Source: Candidatus Zixiibacteriota bacterium (GTDB lineage: Bacteria; Zixibacteria; MSB-5A5; SM23-73-2). Taken from it: DNA of 29,385 bases. How positions within the stretch are numbered: the first letter of the stretch is position 1; every line of letters begins with the position of its first letter. The notes below the pieces were generated by a model. It searched no databases and was not told the DNA's origin. It saw nothing but the letters and a program-made list of their open reading frames with translations. Made by a program: the position numbers and the translations under genes. This document shows positions 1 to 7,346 of the stretch, piece by piece. The stretch covers positions 1-29,385 of the forward strand of contig JAUWYR010000030.1 in the NCBI GenBank assembly GCA_030615745.1. The letters run 5' to 3'.

Positions 1-897
1 CCTTAAGGTCTTTTCTTTCAAAGCCTCCTCTAAGTCACGATTTGTGGCACATACTATCCTGACATCGACCTTTATGTTTTTCACACCACCGACTCTCACG
101 AACTCATGCTGTTCTAATACCTGAAGGAGCTTGGATTGAAGCTCTAAAGGTAGATCCCCTATCTCATCCAAAAAAATAGTTCCTTTATTAGCAGTCTCGA
201 ATCTTCCTGGTTTGGTCTTATGAGCTCCGGTGAATGCTCCCTTCTCGTAGCCGAAAAGCTCTGCTTCTAAGAGATCCCTCGGTATTGCAGAGCAGTTGAC
301 TTTTGTGAAGACCTCCTCTTTTCTCGAGGATAGAGAATGGATCATCCTGGCAACTATCTCCTTTCCTGTTCCAGACTCGCCTCTAATAAGTACTGTCAAT
401 TCGGATTCTGCAATCTGTTCGATTAAAGCTTTCACCTCCATCATTTTTTGTGAATCCCCGATAAAGGCATCGTGATGTCCCCTTTTTTTGATCTCATCTT
501 TGAGTTCACAAAGCTTTTGTTCCAAGTGTCTTTTTTCTAAAACCTTCTGGAGGTGTATCTCCAATTCCTTAATGTCGAAGGGCTTATTAATAAATTCGGC
601 TGCACCTCTTTTTATCGACTCAACCACATTCTGAGTCTCGCCATGACCTGAAAGCATTATCACATCTAAGAACTTCTCCTTCTTTTTTATCTTGTCTAAG
701 ACCTCTATCCCATCCATCCCTGGCATCTTTATGTCGAGGAGAACTAAATCGGGCTTTCTTTGATCTAAAAGCTCCAGTCCCTCAGAGCCTGATCTTGCAG
801 ATAAAATCTCATAGGAGTGTTTCAGACCCTCAGATAGAATGAAGGAGACTTTAGGGTCATCATCGATAACTAAAAGTTTTACTTTTTGCCTGGCCAT
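1..897 (-). CDS. NtrC-family sigma-54-dependent response regulator (C-terminus cut by window edge)
   Basis: Translating the minus strand from the ATG at 897 gives 299 residues with no stop before the edge. Residues 1-120 are a receiver domain: acidic pair D12/D13, phospho-acceptor D55 in LLDIKMPGMDG, S83 and K105. Residues about 143-299 are the start of a sigma-54-interacting AAA+ domain, with Walker A GESGTGKE (173-180), the sigma-54 loop GAFTGA (220-225), Walker B IFLDEIGDL (241-249) and CATNRDL (282-288). The rest of the AAA+ domain and the expected helix-turn-helix lie outside the window. In this family, phosphorylation drives oligomerisation and ATP-dependent opening of sigma-54 promoters. 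The gene lies 33 bp downstream of a histidine kinase gene that is its likely phosphodonor. No clear Shine-Dalgarno precedes the ATG. Target genes are unknown. Confidence 0.95.
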   Translation of the reverse strand, partial: MARQKVKLLVIDDDPKVSFILSEGLKHSYEILSARSGSEGLELLDQRKPDLVLLDIKMPGMDGIEVLDKIKKKEKFLDVIMLSGHGETQNVVESIKRGAAEFINKPFDIKELEIHLQKVLEKRHLEQKLCELKDEIKKRGHHDAFIGDSQKMMEVKALIEQIAESELTVLIRGESGTGKEIVARMIHSLSSRKEEVFTKVNCSAIPRDLLEAELFGYEKGAFTGAHKTKPGRFETANKGTIFLDEIGDLPLELQSKLLQVLEQHEFVRVGGVKNIKVDVRIVCATNRDLEEALKEKTLR

Positions 898-930
898 ATC
901 ATTTTATTATCGACTATTTTGGTTTAAAGC

Positions 931-3081
931 TCACCTTCTTGTGGGGAGAAAAACAGAAAAAGAACTCCCATAGTTGAGTTTGCTTTCAACCTCAACAAAG
1001 CCATTATGAGCTTTGACTATCCTGTCAACAATTGCCAGTCCTAATCCAGTCCCTCCCTTCTTTGTTGTGAAATAGCGCTTGAAAATCCTTTTCAAATTCT
1101 TGGAAGCTATCCCTACCCCTTGATCTTTTATTGTAATCTTTATATACTTTTTCTTAATTTCTTTATCCTCCAAAGGATTTTTGGCATATACGGCTTTAAT
1201 ATCTATCTCTACTTTCCCCTCTTTTGACATAGAATCTATTGCGTTTATAAGCAAATTCCATAAAAGTTCTAAAATCTGTTTTTGGTTCAAAAAAAAGGGA
1301 GGAAGGTCTTTTTCGTAATTTTTTACTAACTCTATTTTGTTTTTGACCAGGTCTTGTTTGACCAACTCTAATGCTCGCTCCACAAGGGGTAAAAGCTGGA
1401 CTTTTTCCATTTTGTATTTGTCTGGTTTGGAGAAATTGAGTATTTCGTTGACCAGCTCAGTTAAGATGTAGACCTCTTCCTCTGCTGAGTCAAATAATTT
1501 TTTTTCATCCTTTTTTAAAAAAAGCTTTTCTTTTAAAATTTGAAGGGAACCTTTAATATTAGTGAGAGGCTTTTTTAAATCATGGGAGATCTCGGAGATC
1601 AATTTTCCCATTGTGAGTAGTCGGGTGGAATTCAAAATTGCTTTCTGGCGCTCGTAGATCGAAACTGACTGTGATGCAATGATTGAGATTAAATTCTTCT
1701 CCTCTTGGGTAACCCCTCTTTTTGGTTCAATCCCAACACAAAAGACCCCATGAAAAGTTCCCTCAAAACTGATTGGCACAGTAAAAAAAGAATTCTTTTT
1801 TTTATCTAAAGTAGTGGTTGGTAAAATTATCGATTTTTTCTCTAACTCACCTAAAATCTTTTTATTCAAACTTTCAATTTTAAACATATCCTCCCCTTTA
1901 ACTGGAATTGTAACTTCATCAAAATCTCTTGATGCGTCCGCAGATTTATCGAGTTTTTTACCATAAAAGTAGGCTAAAATTAGCTTATCTTTATTTTCAT
2001 TCAATTCAAACCAGAAGCAACTTTTTATTGGTATTATCTTTTTCATTCCATTGAAAATAATTTTGGAGATCTCCTCGAACTCCGCAAGTGTGGCCAGACT
2101 TGATGCTATCTGGTAAAGAATTGAGAACTGATTCACCTTCTTTTTAGTCTGTTCAAATTGATAAGCATCATCTATAGCTATAGCAGCCTGTGAGGCAAAT
2201 GTGAAAAGGAGTTTCAAATCTTCCTGGGTGAACTCCTTACCAGTTATTTTGTTGCTTAGATTTATCACACCTAAAATATTATCTTTTACCAAAAGTGGCA
2301 CAGAAAGAAGGGATTTGGTCTCATATTTTTCTTTGTTGATCCTTTTAAATCTTGGGTCTTTTTCCACATCCTTTACCATCAAAGGCTTTTTTTTCAAAGC
2401 AACCCAACCAGCAATGCTTTTCCCTAATTTCAGCTTTGTTTTTTTAATCACCTCCTGCTCAACTCCTTTAGCTGCTTTTATGGTCAGAGCCTTTTTTTCC
2501 TCATCCAGAAGCATTACCGAGCCTATTTTTGCACCTGTGACCTTGGTAGCCAAGCTTACGATTTTTGTTAAAAGCTTTTTTAAATCGAAGGTGAAGCTGA
2601 GCGATTTTCCAGCTTCATACAAAGCATCGAGCTCCTCCAATTTCTTTTTAAGAAGCCTGTTTTTCAACTTTAGTTTCTTAAGGAGCCTGTTTTTGTCAAT
2701 ACGCATCTTCCTTTTTTCCAATCCTCTCTGGATCGATAGCTTAAGCTGGGGAAAATCGACCGGTTTTAAAAGATAATCGAAGGCTCCAAAATTGACCGCC
2801 TTTATAGCAGAATCTAAAGAGGCATATCCGGTCAAAAGTATGACTAAAGCATCCCTATCCCTTTTTTTTACCTCTTTGAGAATATCTATTCCATCAAATC
2901 CGGGCATCTTTATATCCGCTATCACCAAATCGAAGTTTTTCCCCTTTAACTTTTCAATTGCACCCTTACCTGTTTGTGATGTGGTTACATCATATCCTGT
3001 ATCTGAGAGGAGGATTTTCAAACTTTCGCACATCCTCTCCTCATCATCTACCACTAAGATTTTTTCAGAGTTTTTTTTCAT
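931..3081 (-). CDS. Rec-GAF-GAF-HisKA-HATPase sensor kinase (N-terminal receiver)
   Basis: 716 residues with no transmembrane segment, so probably cytosolic. Residues 5-122 are a receiver domain (D12/D13, phospho-acceptor D56 in IADIKMPGFDG, T84, K106). A basic coiled-coil-like linker (about 122-155) leads to a GAF domain (about 155-305) and a second, more divergent GAF-like region (about 318-478). The HisKA dimerisation domain carries H500 in SEISHDLKKPLTN. The HATPase domain has an N-box around N613, the G1 motif DQGVGI at 653-658, and GGTGLGLA at 676-683. The ATG lies 3 bp after the stop of the upstream GAF kinase and the response regulator starts 33 bp downstream, so the three look co-transcribed. 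The receiver in front of a kinase suggests it receives phosphate or a regulatory signal from the 475-residue kinase. The GAF ligands are not identifiable. Confidence 0.93.
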   Translation of the reverse strand: MKKNSEKILVVDDEERMCESLKILLSDTGYDVTTSQTGKGAIEKLKGKNFDLVIADIKMPGFDGIDILKEVKKRDRDALVILLTGYASLDSAIKAVNFGAFDYLLKPVDFPQLKLSIQRGLEKRKMRIDKNRLLKKLKLKNRLLKKKLEELDALYEAGKSLSFTFDLKKLLTKIVSLATKVTGAKIGSVMLLDEEKKALTIKAAKGVEQEVIKKTKLKLGKSIAGWVALKKKPLMVKDVEKDPRFKRINKEKYETKSLLSVPLLVKDNILGVINLSNKITGKEFTQEDLKLLFTFASQAAIAIDDAYQFEQTKKKVNQFSILYQIASSLATLAEFEEISKIIFNGMKKIIPIKSCFWFELNENKDKLILAYFYGKKLDKSADASRDFDEVTIPVKGEDMFKIESLNKKILGELEKKSIILPTTTLDKKKNSFFTVPISFEGTFHGVFCVGIEPKRGVTQEEKNLISIIASQSVSIYERQKAILNSTRLLTMGKLISEISHDLKKPLTNIKGSLQILKEKLFLKKDEKKLFDSAEEEVYILTELVNEILNFSKPDKYKMEKVQLLPLVERALELVKQDLVKNKIELVKNYEKDLPPFFLNQKQILELLWNLLINAIDSMSKEGKVEIDIKAVYAKNPLEDKEIKKKYIKITIKDQGVGIASKNLKRIFKRYFTTKKGGTGLGLAIVDRIVKAHNGFVEVESKLNYGSSFSVFLPTRR

Positions 3082-3084
3082 AAT

Positions 3085-4512
3085 TTATCTTTTTTTAAAT
3101 TTTTTTCGACAAGGTAGTTTGATTATAAACGTGGCTCCACTATTCCGGTCTCTTGATCGATACCGAGAGCTCTTAGCTTTTATAGAACCTTTATGTTTTT
3201 CTATTATCGAACGAGAGATCCACAGACCCATTCCTAAACCTTTTGTTTTTGATTTGGTTGTGAAAAAAGGCTCAAATATTTCATTTAAATCCTTTTGAGA
3301 TATTCCCTTTCCTGTGTCTGAGAACTCAAGTTTAAAATCATCGTTTTTTTTGGATAGCTTAACATATATTTTGCCTCCATCTGGCATAAAATCTTTTGAA
3401 TTGAGCAAAAGGTTTAAAAAGACCTGTTTGAGCTCATCCGGATATCCAACTATTCTGGCTTTACCTGTATAAAACTTTTTGACCAAACTTATTTTTTTGT
3501 TTTTAAATTGTTGTTCCACAAGGTCACAGGTCTGGTTGATAAGATGGACTAAATCTGTGAGTTGAGGCTTTTTGTTTTTGGGGCGATGTAATTCCATAAG
3601 CTCTCTTAGGATATTTGCAATTCTTTCAACTTCCTCTTTTATTATGCGAAGCATTCTTCGAACCATAAGATTTTTCTTGCTTTCTTTCTTTATTTTCTTG
3701 GTTAAAAGGATGGAGATATAATTTTTAATTATTCCCAGAGGATTATTGACCTCGTGAGCTACTTTTGCAGAGAGTTTGCTTAAAGCGGCAAGTTTTTCAG
3801 CTTGAATAAGCTGTTTTTGAGTCTTTTTCAACTTTTGGTTCACAATCTTCTCACTCTGGTAAAGTAAGGCATTCTCCAAAGCGACAGCTCCCTTTTCAGA
3901 AAGAAGTCCTAAGAACTCAAGATCTGATTCAAAGAATGGAAGACCAGAGCTTTTCTTAGAAAGGAAAAGGACTCCTCTGATTTTCCCCTTTGTCAAAAGA
4001 GGGACAATAAGCTCAGGTTTTAGCTCCTCTAAAAATTTTTTCTCAAAAAAAGACTTTTTTTTACCTGCTTTAGATTTTAACTCTATCTGAATTTCTTCTA
4101 AGAATTGCGGTTTTGGTTGGGATTTCAAAATTTCAAAAAGTGGAGATTTTGAATCTAATCCTATTTGTTTTTTTATACTTTTCCCATAAGACTTGAAATA
4201 AAGAAATCTTTTCTGATGAGGTCTTTCCTGAGTTAAAATCACAGCCCATTCTGCGCCTGTTTGAACTATGCAAAAACCAAGGAATTTATCCAAAAGATCT
4301 TTTAGTTTTAAATTAGAATTTAGCTCTTTGCCTATCTCGAAAATTGTGTAGAAATCAAATATTTTCCTCTTTAAAATTTTATTGATCTCGGTGAGCTGAC
4401 TCAGCTTTGATTGAATGGTTTGCTCTATGATGTCTTTAGAGACTGGCGTATCATTTTCTAAGAATCCTTCGGAAAAAACCCGGGATTTTTCCATCTCTTG
4501 ATGCATACGCAT
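3085..4512 (-). CDS. GAF-domain sensor histidine kinase
   Basis: 475 residues, soluble. A predicted helical N-terminus (about 25-55) precedes a GAF-like domain (about 55-215), a second coiled coil (about 218-245), a HisKA domain with H253 in VAHEVNNPLG, and a HATPase domain with N371 in NLLLNSKD, G1 motif DTGKGI (399-404) and KGLGMGLW (424-431). The C-terminus is very basic. The HEVNNPLG H-box is typical of NtrB-like kinases that pair with NtrC-type regulators, which agrees with the regulator two genes downstream. A GAAGGGG-like Shine-Dalgarno sits 4 nt from the ATG at 4512 and 10 nt from the in-frame ATG at 4506, so residue 3 is an alternative start. It follows the PAP2 gene by 63 bp. Confidence 0.92.
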   Translation of the reverse strand: MRMHQEMEKSRVFSEGFLENDTPVSKDIIEQTIQSKLSQLTEINKILKRKIFDFYTIFEIGKELNSNLKLKDLLDKFLGFCIVQTGAEWAVILTQERPHQKRFLYFKSYGKSIKKQIGLDSKSPLFEILKSQPKPQFLEEIQIELKSKAGKKKSFFEKKFLEELKPELIVPLLTKGKIRGVLFLSKKSSGLPFFESDLEFLGLLSEKGAVALENALLYQSEKIVNQKLKKTQKQLIQAEKLAALSKLSAKVAHEVNNPLGIIKNYISILLTKKIKKESKKNLMVRRMLRIIKEEVERIANILRELMELHRPKNKKPQLTDLVHLINQTCDLVEQQFKNKKISLVKKFYTGKARIVGYPDELKQVFLNLLLNSKDFMPDGGKIYVKLSKKNDDFKLEFSDTGKGISQKDLNEIFEPFFTTKSKTKGLGMGLWISRSIIEKHKGSIKAKSSRYRSRDRNSGATFIIKLPCRKKFKKR

Positions 4513-4575
4513 ATCGCCCCTTCTGGATTAAATTTCAAATACTTGCCGATAAAAGATGGTTTAAAAGCCTGGTTT

Positions 4576-5454
4576 TTAAAATCCTTTTGCTTTCCATCTC
4601 ATATTTAAATCGGCAGTGGACATAAAACAGATTAGTCCTAAAGTCCATCCTGCTAAAATATCGGCAAAATAGTGGTATCTTAAATAGATGGTGGCTAAAA
4701 AAATACCTAAGACTAAAGGGAGGGAAAAAAGGGTTAGTTTTTTTTGGTATCTATAGAAAAAAAGAAAAACAAGCAAGGTTATAGCATTGTGCAGGCTGGG
4801 GAAACAGTCCTTTTTAGTTTTCTCCAATTTGTCTAAGACATCTCTCAAATTGGATGTGAATTCACATCCTTCCAATGGCTTGGTGTATTGGTCTTGAAGC
4901 GTATATCTTGGACCAACTGCTGGAAAAAGGACAAAACCAACAAAGCCTAAGTAGAAGCATAAAATCACAGTGGAGATGTATTTGCGGAAGTTCGAAAACT
5001 CTTTTCTCAAATAAAAAATTAAGCCTAAGATCAAAGGGTAGAAAAAATAAAAAATGTAACAAATAGTCAAAAAATCGGTTAATGGTGAAAAGATTATTTT
5101 TTCCAAAAAGATCGTTGGATGGGTTCCAAAAAATATTTTGTCAATCTTTAAGAAAATCGGGTCAAAATCTTTTGGATTAATAGTGGATATAATATGATGG
5201 AGGTTCACATAAATTGCGTAGAGGAAAAAAGGAGGTAGCCAATCTCGGACGACCTTTAAAAAAGGTTTCTTAATAAAAATGGTTAGTAGAAGAATTGATG
5301 TTGTTGCAATTAAGCTTAGCCATTCCAAAGAGAGGAAGGAAAATCTTTGCTCAGATAAAGTTAAAGATGATATCAAAGCTGGTGTGAAAAGGAAAAGGAA
5401 TAAAAACTCTTCTAAGCGAAAAAGGAAAATAATTTTATTGATAAGTTGTCTCAA
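4576..5454 (-). CDS. PAP2-superfamily integral membrane protein (inositolphosphotransferase/phosphatase-like)
   Basis: 292 residues, with roughly six to eight hydrophobic segments across the protein. The PAP2 catalytic motifs are present: GPRY at 181-184, PSLHNA at 219-224, and RYHYFADILAG at 259-269 giving the H261/D265 pair. The arrangement and the GPRY signature resemble the PAP2_3 subgroup that includes AUR1-type inositol-phosphorylceramide synthases, but lipid phosphatases share these motifs. It probably acts on a membrane lipid phosphate or headgroup; the substrate is not readable. The start is uncertain: the frame opens at a TTG at 5454 directly after an in-frame TAG, there is no convincing Shine-Dalgarno, and no alternative ATG occurs near the N-terminus. 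It is co-oriented with the kinase genes downstream and separated from DUF885 by a repeat element. Confidence 0.85.
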   Translation of the reverse strand: MRQLINKIIFLFRLEEFLFLFLFTPALISSLTLSEQRFSFLSLEWLSLIATTSILLLTIFIKKPFLKVVRDWLPPFFLYAIYVNLHHIISTINPKDFDPIFLKIDKIFFGTHPTIFLEKIIFSPLTDFLTICYIFYFFYPLILGLIFYLRKEFSNFRKYISTVILCFYLGFVGFVLFPAVGPRYTLQDQYTKPLEGCEFTSNLRDVLDKLEKTKKDCFPSLHNAITLLVFLFFYRYQKKLTLFSLPLVLGIFLATIYLRYHYFADILAGWTLGLICFMSTADLNMRWKAKGF

Positions 5455-5527
5455 CTAACCTTTTTTATTTGGCTACTAACTAAAAGACAAGGTTTGAATA
5501 AATTATGTTCCCACTCGTCTTTATTTT

Positions 5528-5604
5528 TGGTAGCCGTCCCGCTTTAGCGGGACGAAATCACAGTATTGAATTTCAATGACTTACGCCCATATGGGCGGCT
5601 ACCA
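5528..5604. repeat. 77-bp TIR-bounded palindromic element, copy 1
   Basis: The element begins TGGTAGCC (5528-5535) and ends with the inverted repeat GGCTACCA (5597-5604). Inside are a perfect 8-bp stem, GTCCCGCT (5536-5543) with AGCGGGAC (5546-5553), and a 14-bp self-palindrome (5584-5597) centred on CATATG. Read on the minus strand, its first 43 bases match 18690-18732 with 3 differences. This makes it a dispersed repeat, of REP or MITE type, rather than chance. It fills most of the gap between the DUF885 and PAP2 genes. No transposase is encoded. Confidence 0.8.
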
Positions 5605-5647
5605 CTTCAAAACATAGTTTTCACACAGCCTGTCATCTTTGAACAAT

Positions 5648-7282
5648 TTAACCTTCTAACATTTTTTCTCTTACCATTTTGATGGGAATAGAGCCATAGC
5701 TTACAAGCTTATTATGAAAGCTTTTTAAATTAAAATCTTTTCCTTTAAGATTTTTGTAATCATCTTTGAGTTTTAATATCTCCATTTTTCCTAAAGAATA
5801 GCTCAAAGGTTGAGCCGGGTCAGTGGTATATCTTTTCACCTCAGCTTTTGCATTCACCGGCTCAAGTTTGGCAACTTTTACTAACATCTCCACTGCCTCA
5901 TCGAAACTCATCTTCCTGGTATGAATCCCCACATCTATGACCACCCTGCATCCTCTCCAGAGCTGGTCCTTTAGCTTTAAAAGCCTGGTCCTGGGGTCAG
6001 TATAAAAGCCCTGCTCATACATCATCTCTTCGCAATACAAAGCCCAGCCTTCCCAAAAGAGGCTGGTCCCGAAAAGCCTTCGCACCTTGGAGTCAACCCT
6101 GTTGGAATGCACCAACTGCAGATGGTGACCAGGATAAGCCTCATGCAGTGCAGTTAATACTGCCCCGAAACAGTTGTGACCCCGAAGCTGTTGTTTTTGT
6201 TGATCCGCTGGAAGATTTTCATTTATCGGTGTTACCCAGAAAAATCCCTCTTGCTTCTCCTCAAAAGGGGCAGGTGGCATATAGGCGCCATAGGGGATAA
6301 TATTTCGCTCAAAAATTGGAGTCTCGATAACCTCTAAATTTTCTCCCTCGGGTATAGTCACCAAATCCTTTTGTTTTACAAAATCTCTTGCCTTCTCCAT
6401 TTCCTTTTTATAAAAATCCAAAAGTTTTTCTTTTTCAGGATGAGTCTTTTTTATCTCTTTGACAATATCGGTCCAATCCTTTTGAGGATCGATTTCTTTG
6501 GACACTTTTTCCATCTCTTTTTGGGTCTCCTCTATCAACTTTTCGCCAATGGAATAAATCTGGTCTGAGTTGTAAGGGAGCATGTGATGGCTGGAAAGCA
6601 AATAGTCGAAAAGCTTTTTTCCTATGGCAAAATCCCCATCCGATCTTGGCAATATCTCTTCTTTTAAAAAAATCTCGTAGGAGTCAAAAGATTCTTTTGC
6701 TTTTTGGGTCGCATCTAAAATTCTTTTCTTTATCTCCGGAACTTTTTCCGCAAATATTGGAATCACTTTATCGAAGAATTCTTTCCCTGATGAGGTGGTT
6801 TCGATTCCTGTTTCAGTCCAGACTTTTGGTATGCTTTCTCCTCTTTTTAAATTAGCTTTTCCCTGTTCCATAAAAATTGGGATTTTTTCTAATCGAGCTA
6901 AAGCATTAGCCATCCTAAGCTTTTGTGGAGCAAAATCCCTTAACATCAATATGTAGGGTCCCCATAAAGCATATTTGGGATAAAAACTTGACTTCCTTTC
7001 TAACTTTTTTGTCTCCTCTTCAATTTTAACCTCAGTCTCCAGAGAGCTTTTTAGAATCTTTTTATCCATCTTCTGGTCAGAAGAAAGAGTTTCAGAAGAA
7101 AAAAGTTCGAGCTTTCTGGTATACTCCTTTAGTTTCTCCCGATATTTTTCCCTGAACTTCAAATCCATTATACCAAGCTTATCATCATATCTGTGGATTC
7201 CAGAGAAGGTAGCATCAATAGGATTTGACTTCCAATGGAACTCCAAGATTTCGTCTACTAACTTTGTGAATTCTTGGCTCAT
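5648..7282 (-). CDS. DUF885-family metallopeptidase-like protein
   Basis: 544 residues, close to the usual family length, with no signal peptide or membrane segment, so likely cytoplasmic. The DUF885 hallmark HEAYPGHHLQ lies at 380-389, supplying putative metal-ligand histidines and the E381 general base. Downstream FWEGWALYCEEMM (409-421) supplies the conserved glutamates, and a conserved C-terminal segment with LEPVNAKAE and QPLSYSLGK follows. Family members are regarded as zinc-dependent peptidases or carboxypeptidases; the substrate here is unknown. The ATG at 7282 is well supported by a GGAGGAGA Shine-Dalgarno (about 7284-7291). It starts 64 bp after the stop of the 1414-residue activase gene and is probably read from the same promoter. 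Confidence 0.9.
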   Translation of the reverse strand: MSQEFTKLVDEILEFHWKSNPIDATFSGIHRYDDKLGIMDLKFREKYREKLKEYTRKLELFSSETLSSDQKMDKKILKSSLETEVKIEEETKKLERKSSFYPKYALWGPYILMLRDFAPQKLRMANALARLEKIPIFMEQGKANLKRGESIPKVWTETGIETTSSGKEFFDKVIPIFAEKVPEIKKRILDATQKAKESFDSYEIFLKEEILPRSDGDFAIGKKLFDYLLSSHHMLPYNSDQIYSIGEKLIEETQKEMEKVSKEIDPQKDWTDIVKEIKKTHPEKEKLLDFYKKEMEKARDFVKQKDLVTIPEGENLEVIETPIFERNIIPYGAYMPPAPFEEKQEGFFWVTPINENLPADQQKQQLRGHNCFGAVLTALHEAYPGHHLQLVHSNRVDSKVRRLFGTSLFWEGWALYCEEMMYEQGFYTDPRTRLLKLKDQLWRGCRVVIDVGIHTRKMSFDEAVEMLVKVAKLEPVNAKAEVKRYTTDPAQPLSYSLGKMEILKLKDDYKNLKGKDFNLKSFHNKLVSYGSIPIKMVREKMLEG

Positions 7283-7346
7283 CTCTCCTCCAATCTAAAT
7301 TGATTTCACAGTCTGAAGATTTTAATTGTTTAATTTGAGGTATTGG

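Noticed and set aside
2201-3298. Plus-strand open frames at 2201-2776 and 2792-3298
   Set aside because: They are antisense to well-supported kinase and receiver domains, are serine/phenylalanine-rich as expected for reverse frames of lysine-rich genes, and carry no recognisable motif.
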